DNA from: DASVXQ01 sp046727955
Lineage (GTDB): Bacteria; Actinomycetota; CALGFH01
Direction: 5' to 3'
Assembly (NCBI GenBank): GCA_046727955.1
Contig: JBKPDO010000038.1
Span: forward strand, 1-64,000
DNA length: 64,000 nucleotides
A model generated the notes under the pieces. That model was not told the origin of the DNA. It ran no database searches and was given only the letters and a program-made list of their open reading frames with translations. This document shows, one piece after another, positions 53,836 through 61,530 of the stretch. Both the position numbers and the translations under genes were made by a program. Numbering within the stretch: the first letter of the stretch is position 1; each line of letters begins with the position of its first letter.

Positions 53836-54099
53836 TCAGTGTGGACGGTAGACGACGTGGCGGTGCTGGATCCTGTGGACGGTGACGACCTTACGGTCAT
53901 CGTCCACCTCGTAGATGACCCGATAGTCTCCGCGCCGCGCTGAGTACAGCCCGAACAGCTCACCTACAAGGGGCTTGCCGGCGCGGCGCGGATTCTCGGC
54001 GATGGGGCCCCGGATGGCCTGGAGCGCGGCGTCACGCACCTTCTCTGGAAGCTGGTTGAGGTGGCGGATCCCTTCCCGCGTGATCTCGACCTCGAACAC
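53836..54099 (-). CDS. RelE/ParE-superfamily toxin
   Basis: An 87-residue toxin. EVEITREGIRHLNQLPEKVR and LVGELFGLYSARRGDYRVIY with a C-terminal VHRIQHRHVVYR match RelE-type mRNA interferases, including the Arg and Tyr residues of the active site. GTG start at 54099, ten bases after the antitoxin stop. Together with the upstream gene it forms a complete type II toxin-antitoxin operon. Confidence 0.93.
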   Translation of the reverse strand: MFEVEITREGIRHLNQLPEKVRDAALQAIRGPIAENPRRAGKPLVGELFGLYSARRGDYRVIYEVDDDRKVVTVHRIQHRHVVYRPH

Positions 54100-54109
54100 G
54101 AGGCCGTAC

Positions 54110-54364
54110 CTACACCTGATCGCGCAGCGGAACCGTGTCGCCGGCAGCGGCCTGCCGACGGGAGATGCGTAGTGATTCCATCAATTCGTCGTCCTGCAGG
54201 ATGTCCAGAGTCTCTTCCAGCGATGCAAGATCATCGGGACTCAGCAGGACGAAGGATGGTCGTCCGTTGCGAGTGACCAGGATCCGTTCATGCTCCCGCT
54301 CGACCCGGTCGGCCACCTCGGAAAGGTGGGCCTTTACTTCGGAGAATGGCAGTGCCTCACTCAT
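54110..54364 (-). CDS. Phd/YefM-type antitoxin
   Basis: An 84-residue antitoxin. The N-terminal Phd/YefM DNA-binding fold reads LPFSEVKAHLSEVADRVERE and RILVTRNGRPSFVLLSPDDL; the rest is a helical toxin-binding tail with ETLDILQDDELMESLR. Its ATG is part of a 20-bp operator palindrome (54364-54383), and no Shine-Dalgarno sequence precedes it, so translation from a leaderless transcript is likely. The toxin gene follows at ten bases. Confidence 0.93.
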   Translation of the reverse strand: MSEALPFSEVKAHLSEVADRVEREHERILVTRNGRPSFVLLSPDDLASLEETLDILQDDELMESLRISRRQAAAGDTVPLRDQV

Positions 54365-54402
54365 AGGTCAAGATTTTGACCTAACTCGGCTCTCCAGGTC
54401 AA
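54364..54402 (-). promoter_or_regulatory. Toxin-antitoxin promoter with operator overlapping the start codon
   Basis: TAGGTCAA-GATT-TTGACCTA (54364-54383) is a perfect 8-bp dyad reaching the antitoxin start codon. A TTGACC hexamer (54397-54402, minus strand) lies 18 bases from CAAAAT within the dyad, giving plausible -35 and -10 elements. The start of transcription would then fall within a few bases of the ATG. Confidence 0.55.
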
Positions 54403-54486
54403 CCATAGCGCTGGGATGCCTGGTCGGTCGCCTTGGCAGGCTGATGGCTGGCTGCGCGGACCGGTCGGCCGCGTAGACTCGTCGGC

Positions 54487-55056
54487 ATGAGCACCGGCGA
54501 GGCCGCAGCCGATCGTGGCCGGTTGCGCCGTGTCCCGACCCACGAGCTCACGGCATCGGAGATCCGTGCGATCCGGGAGCTGGTGTGGGCTGCGTTCTCG
54601 TCCGGTGACGAAGCGTTCACCGAGGACGACTGGCAGCACTCGATCGGTGGCATGCATTTCGTGCTCGAGCTGGACGGCAAGATCCTCGCCCATGCGTCCG
54701 TGGTCGAACGCGAGCTGCACGTCGGCGGCCAGTCAGTGCGAACCGGCTATGTCGAAGCCGTCGCGACGGATCCGGACCGGCAGGGCCAAGGACTCGGCAC
54801 ACGGTTGATGAGCGACGTCACGTCGTACATCCAGGAGCACTTCCGTCTCGGCGCCCTGGGCACCGGCAGGCACCACTTCTACGAGCGCCTCGGCTGGCTG
54901 ACGTGGCAAGGCCCTACGTCCGTCCGGACCGAGGACGGCACCCATCGAACGCCCGGCGAGGACGGCTACGTCCTTGTCTTGCCCACGCCATCTTCGCCCA
55001 GCCTCGATCTCACGGCAGCCATCAGCTGTGAGTGGCGGCCGGGTGACGTCTGGTGA
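54487..55056 (+). CDS. aac(2')-I: Aminoglycoside 2'-N-acetyltransferase, AAC(2')-I family
   Basis: A 189-residue GNAT protein that follows the chromosomal mycobacterial AAC(2')-I enzymes closely: EIRAIRELVWAAFSS, DWQHSIGGMHFVLELDGKIL, the acetyl-CoA site GYVEAVATDPDRQGQGLGTR, FYERLGWLTWQGPTS and the C-terminal ISCEWRPGDVW. Chromosomal members acetylate aminoglycosides and probably have a native cell-wall substrate. Its stop overlaps the GTG of a truncated deaminase gene. Confidence 0.93.
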   Translation: MSTGEAAADRGRLRRVPTHELTASEIRAIRELVWAAFSSGDEAFTEDDWQHSIGGMHFVLELDGKILAHASVVERELHVGGQSVRTGYVEAVATDPDRQGQGLGTRLMSDVTSYIQEHFRLGALGTGRHHFYERLGWLTWQGPTSVRTEDGTHRTPGEDGYVLVLPTPSSPSLDLTAAISCEWRPGDVW

Positions 55057-55235
55057 CCTTCGAGCAAGCCTGGCGCCACATCGAGCCACCCGGCCGTCGA
55101 AGCCTGGAGCTCGCCTATGCCTCGCTCGTGTCAGGCGCGCTTGCATGCGGCGCCGTCCTCACGGATGCGTCCGGGGCGATCGTGGCGGAGGGCCGCAACC
55201 GCGCCTACGACCCGCTGGGAGGTGAGACGGGTCAA
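55053..55235 (+). pseudogene. N-terminal remnant of a cytidine/deoxycytidylate deaminase-family protein
   Basis: From a GTG coupled to the acetyltransferase stop it reads AWRHIEPPGRRSLELAYASL and GAVLTDASGAIVAEGRNRAYD, the start of a nucleoside-deaminase domain. The catalytic HAE and PCxxC motifs should follow but are missing: after about 55235 the frame lies antisense to the DinB gene. The gene was truncated by deletion. Confidence 0.7.
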
Positions 55236-55255
55236 CGAGCGCCGAACGAGCGGTT

Positions 55256-55786
55256 TCAGCGCTGTACCGCCGTGATGGTCTGCTCGAGCTGCCGCAGGTG
55301 CGCACGGTCATGGCCGGCTGTGGTCTCGGTCAAAAGCCGGAAGCTGGTCGCGCCGCGCTCCTCGTGGATGCCAATGCGGTCCCACAGGACCTCGGGTGTC
55401 TGCGTGATGAGCACGAGGTTGGCCATGCGAAGCGCAGTGAAGCCGTCGAGCAGCTCCGGGAACGCCGGTCGTGCCAGGGTCGCCCAGGCCTCTTGGTCGT
55501 AGCCGATGAGCTGGGGTGTGTCCTGCGCAAGGATGGAGCGCGCCCGGAACGAGTAGGCGATCTCCGCGTCCCACAGGTGGCCCAGCAGCTCCGCGGCTGA
55601 CCACTCCCCCTGCTCGGGCCGCCTGCCAAGCAGTTCTCCGGCCAGCCCGCTCGCCTGATCTCGCACGGTCCGCGGCGTCGCCGCCAGCACCTCGACCGGG
55701 TCCCGCCCACCCAGCAGCGCCAGCAGCTCCCGCTGGTAGCCCTGCGGGTCCGCGACCGGGTCCGCCACGATGATCCGCTCTTCCAT
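55256..55786 (-). CDS. DinB-like (YfiT/DUF664) family protein
   Basis: A 176-residue four-helix protein: GEWSAAELLGHLWDAEIAYS (first His), FPELLDGFTALRMANLVLIT, and the terminal metal-binding pair in GHDRAHLRQLEQTI. DinB-fold enzymes are metal-dependent thiol transferases or hydrolases, often mycothiol- or bacillithiol-linked in actinobacteria. The exact reaction is unknown. The 226 bp downstream of its start to 56013 carry no gene I recognise. Confidence 0.9.
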   Translation of the reverse strand: MEERIIVADPVADPQGYQRELLALLGGRDPVEVLAATPRTVRDQASGLAGELLGRRPEQGEWSAAELLGHLWDAEIAYSFRARSILAQDTPQLIGYDQEAWATLARPAFPELLDGFTALRMANLVLITQTPEVLWDRIGIHEERGATSFRLLTETTAGHDRAHLRQLEQTITAVQR

Positions 55787-56012
55787 CTCACCTCCAGGAT
55801 CGGTGCGGCTGAGACTCAGCCCAGTTGTCAGGATGGGCCAGCGCCGTGCCAGGCCCGTCCCGGTGGGTACGATACCGATTCACTGGGCCGGCTAGGACGT
55901 GCCACCGCGAGCAGGTGCGCGCTGAGGCCAAGCAGCGACCGCTTCGCCTCCACCATCGGCGCCGCCAAGGTTAGGCTGGTTTCCCGCCGTCGACAGGAGT
56001 CACATAGAAGTC

Positions 56013-57026
56013 ATGATGAGGGCGCGCCGGCCGAGGCCGCGGATGTGGCTGGTGGTGGGGCTGGTCATCCTGGTCGCGGCGGCGCTGCTGTACCGCCCGC
56101 CGTACCTGGTGATCTCCCCCGGCACCGCCTTCGACATCAGCGGCGACGTCACCATCAGCGGCACCAAGGTGACCAGGCTGCACGGCCACTACCTGGCCGC
56201 CACCGTGCGCCTTAGCCAGGACAGCGCGCTCGGCACGCTGATCGCCGCCCTTCGGCCCGACCGGGAGGTGGTCCCCGCCTCCCAGGTGCTGCCGCCCGGC
56301 GTCTCGCCCGGCCGCTACTTCGTGCAGCAGCGGGCGATCTACCAGGAGAGCCAGCGTCTCGCCGCGGGGGCCGCGGCCATGGCGGTTGGCTTGCCGGTGC
56401 GCATCCAGGGCAGCGGCGCCCAGGTGGTCGACGTGGTCCGCGGCTCACCGGCGGCTGGGACGCTGCGCCCAGGCGACGTCATCGTTGCCGTCGACGGCCG
56501 GCGCATCGCGACCGTCCAGCAGCTCCAGGACAGAGTGCGCTCGCGCCCCACCGGCAGCCGTTTCGCGCTGACCGTCGAGCGCGGCGGAAGACGGGTCGAG
56601 GTGACGCTGCGCAGCGCCCACCTCTCCAACCTGGCCGCCGGGGCCGGCATCGGGGTGGCGGCCCAGACCCGCAACCTCAAGGTGAGCCTGCCCTTCCGGA
56701 TCAGCTTCCGGGACCGGCCGGAGGTCGGTGGGCCGTCCGCCGGGCTGGTCTACGCTCTCACCATCGCCGACCTCCTCGCCCCCGCTGACTACGCCGAGGG
56801 CCGGACCATCGCGGCGACCGGGGCGATCGGCGTCGACGGCGACGTCAGCCCGGTGGGCGGCGTCACCGAGAAAGCCATCGGCGTCCGGGAGGCCGGCGCG
56901 AGCGAGTTCCTGGTGCCGTCCCAGGAGATCGGCGACGCGCGCCACGCCGACGTGTCGGGCCTGCAAGTCCGCGGCGTCGACCGCCTGCAGGGCGCCCTGC
57001 GCCTGCTGGCGCCCGGCACCTCCTGA
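56013..57026 (+). CDS. Membrane-anchored PDZ / Lon-like (S16) protease, YlbL family
   Basis: A 337-residue protein with an N-terminal membrane anchor (residues 11-28), an extracytoplasmic beta domain, a PDZ domain (residues about 125-205, SPAAGTLRPGDVIVAVDGRR) and a Lon-like proteolytic domain. The Ser-Lys dyad is visible: Ser in EVGGPSAGLVYALT and Lys in VGGVTEKAIGVREAG. Unlike Lon it lacks an ATPase. It likely degrades or processes membrane-associated proteins. It ends 43 bp before the ACT-domain gene and is probably co-transcribed. Confidence 0.93.
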   Translation: MMRARRPRPRMWLVVGLVILVAAALLYRPPYLVISPGTAFDISGDVTISGTKVTRLHGHYLAATVRLSQDSALGTLIAALRPDREVVPASQVLPPGVSPGRYFVQQRAIYQESQRLAAGAAAMAVGLPVRIQGSGAQVVDVVRGSPAAGTLRPGDVIVAVDGRRIATVQQLQDRVRSRPTGSRFALTVERGGRRVEVTLRSAHLSNLAAGAGIGVAAQTRNLKVSLPFRISFRDRPEVGGPSAGLVYALTIADLLAPADYAEGRTIAATGAIGVDGDVSPVGGVTEKAIGVREAGASEFLVPSQEIGDARHADVSGLQVRGVDRLQGALRLLAPGTS

Positions 57027-57069
57027 GCGATCCCCTCTGAGCGACATCCCCTCTGATAGCCTCTCGCGC

Positions 57070-57768
57070 GTGACCACGACGGACGGACCCGGCCAGGAGG
57101 AGGCTCCGCTCCAGCGCCGCCCCCAGCTGGCCCTGCTGGTGGAGGGCGGCGACCGCAAGGGGCTGCTCCACGACATGACCGCGGCGATCATGCGCCACGG
57201 CGGTGACATCTTCTCGGTCGAGATCGTCGAGCGGGGCGCCCGCAGCGCGATCTACTGGGAGCTGGACGCGGTCGAGGATCCGGAGAGCCTGGAGCGGGCC
57301 TTCCTGGACATCGACGTGGTCAGCTCGGTGCGCCGGCTGCCGAGCATGTTCCAGGTCTACGGCAAGCGCGTCATCGTGGTCGGCGCGGGCGTGCAGGTCG
57401 GCCAGGTCGCCCTCGGCGCCATCGGCGAGGCCGACCGGCACAACATCCGGGGCGAGAAGATCAGCGTGGACACGATCCCGATCGTGGGCGAGGAGAACCT
57501 CGCGAATGCGGTGCGGGCGGTGGCCAGGCTCCCGCGCGCGGTAGCGGTGGTGCTTGCGGGGTCGCTCATGGGCGGAGAGGTCACCGAGGCGGTCGACGAG
57601 GTGCGGGCGCACAACATCCTGGTCGTCTCGCTGAACATGGCCGGCTCGGTCCCGGAGCACGCCGACCTGGTGGTGACCGATCCGGTGCAGGCGGGGGTCA
57701 TGGTGGTGATGGCGGTGGCCAGCACGGCCCGCTTCGACATCGCCCGGGTCCGCGGCCACCGCTTCTGA
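57070..57768 (+). CDS. ACT domain / DUF5612 protein
   Basis: A 232-residue protein from GTG 57070. Residues about 20-95 form an ACT domain (LALLVEGGDRKGLLHDMTAA, GGDIFSVEIVERG). The rest contains VIVVGAGVQVGQVALGAIGE, HNIRGEKISVDTIPIVGEEN and a GSLMGGEVTEAVDEVR segment, the pattern of DUF5612/COG2061 proteins common in methanogens and thought to be amino-acid-binding regulators near homoserine dehydrogenase. In a bacterial genome beside a YlbL-type protease this is unusual. It is convergent with the GNAT gene, three bases apart. Confidence 0.8.
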   Translation: MTTTDGPGQEEAPLQRRPQLALLVEGGDRKGLLHDMTAAIMRHGGDIFSVEIVERGARSAIYWELDAVEDPESLERAFLDIDVVSSVRRLPSMFQVYGKRVIVVGAGVQVGQVALGAIGEADRHNIRGEKISVDTIPIVGEENLANAVRAVARLPRAVAVVLAGSLMGGEVTEAVDEVRAHNILVVSLNMAGSVPEHADLVVTDPVQAGVMVVMAVASTARFDIARVRGHRF

Positions 57769-57770
57769 GG

Positions 57771-58286
57771 TCAGAGCAGGAGGCCCATGACGACGGCGTC
57801 CCACAGCTCGCCGTTGCGGCGTCGGTAGTGGCGACGGCGCAGGCCCTCGCGCTCGAACCCGAACTTCTCGTAGAGGGCGATCGCCGCCTGGTTGTGGGGC
57901 CACACCTCGAGCGAGACCTTGTGGGCGCCGGCCTCGCGCGCCCAGTCGATCCCGGCCCGGAGCAGGGCGCTCCCCACCCCACGGCCCCGCCAGCCACTGG
58001 CGACCATCATGCCGAGGTCCGCCACGCCGTAGCTGGCCAGCTCCATCCACAGGTCACCCACCAGCTTCGACCCGGTGTCGGCGACCAGCAGCAGCGCACG
58101 TTCCTCGTCGATCGCCCGCGCCAGTCCCTGCCGGCGGCGCTCGGTGTCGAGCGGCACCTCGGTACCGATCCAGCGCCCCTCGGCGGCGACCGCCGCCAGC
58201 AGGTCGATCAGCGCATCGACGTCCTGCTCGTGGGCACGCCGGATCGCCACCTCGGGGAGCGGCTGCTGCATAAGCGGCTGCTGCAT
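57771..58286 (-). CDS. GNAT family N-acetyltransferase
   Basis: A 171-residue acetyltransferase: AIRRAHEQDVDALIDLLAAV, the acetyl-CoA loop ASGWRGRGVGSALLRAGIDW and the C-terminal AIALYEKFGFEREGLRRRHY. The RR(H/R)YRR tail resembles RimJ/RimL- or PseH-type enzymes. The start has a duplicated pentapeptide (MQQPL twice) from a 15-bp direct repeat, so the second ATG (58271) may be the true start. Substrate unknown. Confidence 0.92.
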   Translation of the reverse strand: MQQPLMQQPLPEVAIRRAHEQDVDALIDLLAAVAAEGRWIGTEVPLDTERRRQGLARAIDEERALLLVADTGSKLVGDLWMELASYGVADLGMMVASGWRGRGVGSALLRAGIDWAREAGAHKVSLEVWPHNQAAIALYEKFGFEREGLRRRHYRRRNGELWDAVVMGLLL

Positions 58287-58349
58287 AACCTGACCTCACA
58301 GGTCCGTGGCGACTCGAGGACGCCATTGTGCCGCGCTCGACCCCGTCCT

Positions 58350-58417
58350 CGAACCTGACCGGCGCGCTCCGCGACCCGGCCGGCAACGTCTTCGGCGTGT
58401 ACGAGCACCACCACTGA
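58350..58417 (+). pseudogene. C-terminal scrap of a VOC-family protein
   Basis: About 22 codons read LTGALRDPAGNVFGVYEHHH and stop at 58417, matching the terminal RDPxGNVFGVYEH motif of VOC proteins. Nothing else of such a gene is present. The rest of this 425-bp gap, up to the nitrite/sulfite reductase, holds a TTGACA hexamer at 58466 with no good -10 partner and no recognisable gene. Confidence 0.6.
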
Positions 58418-58711
58418 TCGCCGGGACGGGAGCAATCGACAGGAAGGCTCGCACGCCCGCCGTGCTTGACACAGCTCCCCGCCGCAGGCAGGGTTGTCGC
58501 ATGACCGTCGTGTACCTCACCCGGAACCGCGCGCTGGACTACCAGCGCGTCGTCTCCTGCGCCTGTATGAGGACCCGGCGGTCACCGCGCGGGCGCTAGC
58601 TCGCCTCCCGTTCCCCACCTCATCTGACCGCCGGGCTTTTGGGCGTGCCGTGCATGCGCGCGCCACCGGCCTGCCAGCCGCGACGCCGACCTCCACTGGA
58701 GGCATGACCGA

Positions 58712-60352
58712 ATGCAATTCCTCCGCAGGGAGCAGACCCTCAACCAGATCGAGCGCTGGAAGCTCGAGCGACACCCGCTGGACGTACGCCAGGCGGTCCT
58801 CGAGCGCTATGCGGCCGAGGGGCCGGACGCGATCGCCGCGGTCCCTGGCGAGGCGGAGCGGCTCAAGTGGGTCGGGCTGTACCCGCAGCGGCAGGGAGGG
58901 GACGCCTTCATGCTGCGCATCAAGATCCCCGGCGGGCGGCTGCGGGCCGAGCAGGCCAGTGTCATCGGCGAGCTGGCCGAGGAGCTCGCGCGCGGCCCGG
59001 CGCCGAACCCGGTGTTCGGGCAGGGGTTCCTCGATCTCACCACCCGGCAGGACGTCCAGCTCCACTGGCTCCGGATCGGCGACGTGCCCGAGATCTGGCG
59101 CCGCCTGGGGGAGGTCGGGGTCACCACCATCCAGGCGTGCGGCGACTCCGCGCGCAACGTGCTGTGCTGCCCGGTCTCCGGGCTCGACGACGACGAGGTG
59201 GTGGACGCCTACCCGGTGGCGCTGGCGATCTCCGACTACTTCACCGGCAACCGCGAGTATGCGAACCTGCCGCGCAAGTTCAAGATGAGCGTCACCGGCT
59301 GCCGCGAGGACTGCGCCAACGCTCAGATCAACGACGTCGGGCTGTGGCCGGCCCGCCTGGCCGACGGCACCGTTGGGTTCAACCTGCTGGTCGGCGGGGG
59401 CCTCTCCGACGGGCCGCGGATGGCCTCTGACATCGACGTGTTCGTGGTGCCCGACCAGGCGGTCGAGCTCGCCCGCGCGATCGCCCAGCTCTTCGGCGAG
59501 CTCGGCGACCGGGAGAACCGCTGGACCTGCCGGATGCGCTACCTGGTGCAGGAGCTGGGACCAGAGGGCTTCCGGGAGGAGCTGGCGCGGCGGGCCGCCT
59601 TCCCGCTCACCCCTGCCGGCGAGACGCTCACGCGCCGCCACCGCGGCGACCACGTGGGCGTCCACCGGCAAAAGCAGCCCAACCTGCACTACGTCGGGCT
59701 GAGCGTCACCGTCGGGCGCATGTCCGGCGGGCAGCTGGTCGAGGCGGCGCGGCTCGCCTCGGCCTACGGCTCGGGCGAGCTGCGGCTGGCCACCGACCAG
59801 AACCTCATCCTTCCGGGAGTCCAGCGGGAGCGGCTGGACGACCTGCTGGCCGAGCCGCTGCTGGCTGAGTGCTCGCCCAGCCCGGGACCCTTCGAGCGCG
59901 GGGCGGTCGCCTGCACCGGCAGCGAGTTCTGCCGCTTCGCCATCGTGGAGACCAAGGCAAGGACCGCCACGCTGGCCCGCTGGCTGGACCAGCACGTCGA
60001 CCTCGGCGACGAGGAGATCATCCGGCTGCACGTGTCCGGCTGCTCGGCCTCGTGCGCCCAGCCGCAGATCGCCGACATCGGCTTCAGAGGAGAGATCGCC
60101 CACCAAGGCGAGGCCATCGTCGAGGCGGCCGACATCGGGCTCGGCGGCAGCCTGGGGCGGGACGCGGCCTTCATCGACTGGGTCGAGGGCGCCCACCCCC
60201 TCGACCAGGCGCCCGCCGCCCTGGCGCGGCTGCTCACCCGCTACCGGACCGAGCGTGGCGACGGCGAGCGGTTCCACGAGTGGTGCCGGCGGGTGGGCAA
60301 CGACGCTTTGCGCGCGACGATCCGAGACGTCAGCAGTCAGGAGGCAGGCTGA
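58712..60352 (+). CDS. Siroheme nitrite/sulfite reductase (NirA/SirA family)
   Basis: A 546-residue enzyme with two ferredoxin-like half domains (VGLYPQRQGGDAFMLRIKIP; LHYVGLSVTVGRMSGGQL) and two siroheme/[4Fe-4S] halves. The cluster cysteines are in VACTGSEFCRFAIVETKART and HVSGCSASCAQPQIADIG. NVLCCPVSGLDDDEVVDAYP and SVTGCREDCANAQINDVGLW mark the first catalytic half. It reduces nitrite to ammonia or sulfite to sulfide with six electrons; which one cannot be told here. GGAGG precedes the ATG. Its stop overlaps the next ATG (TGATG), coupling it to an F420-binding FrhB protein, a likely electron donor. Confidence 0.95.
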   Translation: MQFLRREQTLNQIERWKLERHPLDVRQAVLERYAAEGPDAIAAVPGEAERLKWVGLYPQRQGGDAFMLRIKIPGGRLRAEQASVIGELAEELARGPAPNPVFGQGFLDLTTRQDVQLHWLRIGDVPEIWRRLGEVGVTTIQACGDSARNVLCCPVSGLDDDEVVDAYPVALAISDYFTGNREYANLPRKFKMSVTGCREDCANAQINDVGLWPARLADGTVGFNLLVGGGLSDGPRMASDIDVFVVPDQAVELARAIAQLFGELGDRENRWTCRMRYLVQELGPEGFREELARRAAFPLTPAGETLTRRHRGDHVGVHRQKQPNLHYVGLSVTVGRMSGGQLVEAARLASAYGSGELRLATDQNLILPGVQRERLDDLLAEPLLAECSPSPGPFERGAVACTGSEFCRFAIVETKARTATLARWLDQHVDLGDEEIIRLHVSGCSASCAQPQIADIGFRGEIAHQGEAIVEAADIGLGGSLGRDAAFIDWVEGAHPLDQAPAALARLLTRYRTERGDGERFHEWCRRVGNDALRATIRDVSSQEAG

Positions 60353-61530
60353 TGGCCGCGTTCAAGATCAGGGAGGAGATGAACGGCATCGCCGAGGCGC
60401 CGGGCAAGACCTGGTTCTGGGACCTCGAGGACGCCGTCATCGATGCCGACCGCTGCATCCAGTGCGGCGCCTGTGTGGCCGTCTGCCCCAGCGACTCGAT
60501 CGGCATCGGCTCCGACGATCTGCCCACGCTGGTCAAGATGTGCACCGGCTGCTCGCTGTGCTGGGACTTCTGCCCGCGGGGCGGGCTGCGCCACGAGGCG
60601 ACCTGGAAGCTCACCGGCACCGCCGGCGGTGGGATGGCCGCGGTCCGTGAGCGCTACAGCGCCCGCACGCGGCCGTCGATCCGCGGCGCGCAGGACGGCG
60701 GGGTGGTCAGCGCGATCCTGATCGCGCTGCTCGAGGAGGGCGAGCTGGACGGGGCGCTGCTGGCCCGCGAGAGCGCTACCGAGCCTTGGAAGGGCGAGGC
60801 GTTCCTGGCGCGCACACCCGCCGACGTGATCGAGTGCGCCGGCAGCTTCTACAACCAGACCATGGCGCTCGGCCACCTCGACCTGAAAGGCGTGGAGCTG
60901 CCGCCCGACCCGCGCATCGCTGTGGTCGGCACTCCCTGCGAGATCGAGGGGATCAGGGCCATGCAGGCCCGGCCCTGGTACTGGGGATCGGCCAGGGTCG
61001 ACTGGGTGGTGCTGACCGTTGCGCTGCTGTGCACCAAGAGCTTCAACTACGAGAAGCTCATGGTGGGCGAGATCGAGCGCAGGCGCGGGATCCCGCTGCA
61101 CCGGATCGACCGGGTGGACGTGATCCGCGGCAAGCTGATCGTCCAGGGCCACGAGGGCGAGACGCTGCTGGAGGAGCCGATCCGCGAGTTCCACGGCGCC
61201 GCGCTGAAGGGCTGCGACGAGTGCACCGATTTCCTCGGCAATGCCGCCGACTTGTCGGTGGGCAGCGTGGGCAGCTCCGACGGCTGGTCCAGCCTGCTGA
61301 TCCGGACCGACAGGGGGCGGGCGGCCGTGCGGCGCGCCCGCGACCGGCTGGAGCTGCGCGAGCTGGAGCGGCCGGAGGGACTGGAGAAGCTGGAGGCGCT
61401 CGACAAGCGCGTCGCCTTCGAGCACCTCGCGCGCAAGTTCGACCCCGAGGCGCCGCTGTTCGTGGACTACGAGGAGCATCTCGACTCCTACAGCGGGACG
61501 GACCGGGCGCCGGTGACCCGTGACCGCTGA
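60352..61530 (+). CDS. FrhB-like F420H2 dehydrogenase / hydrogenase beta subunit
   Basis: A 392-residue iron-sulfur flavoprotein. The N-terminus holds two ferredoxin-type clusters, CIQCGACVAVCPSDS and CTGCSLCWDFCPRGG. The FrhB-FdhB domains follow: RGAQDGGVVSAILIALLEEG, VVGTPCEIEGIRAMQARPWY, LLCTKSFNYEKLMVGEIERR and KGCDECTDFLGNAADLSVGS. FrhB proteins pass electrons between coenzyme F420 and Fe-S partners through FAD. With the siroheme reductase directly upstream, this reproduces the domain set of archaeal Fsr, F420-dependent sulfite reductase, in two coupled genes. The functional pairing is inferred. Confidence 0.93.
   Translation: MAAFKIREEMNGIAEAPGKTWFWDLEDAVIDADRCIQCGACVAVCPSDSIGIGSDDLPTLVKMCTGCSLCWDFCPRGGLRHEATWKLTGTAGGGMAAVRERYSARTRPSIRGAQDGGVVSAILIALLEEGELDGALLARESATEPWKGEAFLARTPADVIECAGSFYNQTMALGHLDLKGVELPPDPRIAVVGTPCEIEGIRAMQARPWYWGSARVDWVVLTVALLCTKSFNYEKLMVGEIERRRGIPLHRIDRVDVIRGKLIVQGHEGETLLEEPIREFHGAALKGCDECTDFLGNAADLSVGSVGSSDGWSSLLIRTDRGRAAVRRARDRLELRELERPEGLEKLEALDKRVAFEHLARKFDPEAPLFVDYEEHLDSYSGTDRAPVTRDR

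Noticed and set aside
58466..58494. Sigma-70-type promoter before the nitrite/sulfite reductase
   Set aside because: TTGACA is perfect, but the hexamer 17 bp later is CAGGGT, and it lies 220 bp from the gene start; not enough to call.
58517..60277. A 586-codon minus-strand frame opposite the siroheme reductase
   Set aside because: The plus-strand gene has all catalytic motifs; the opposite frame shows only composition-driven residues.
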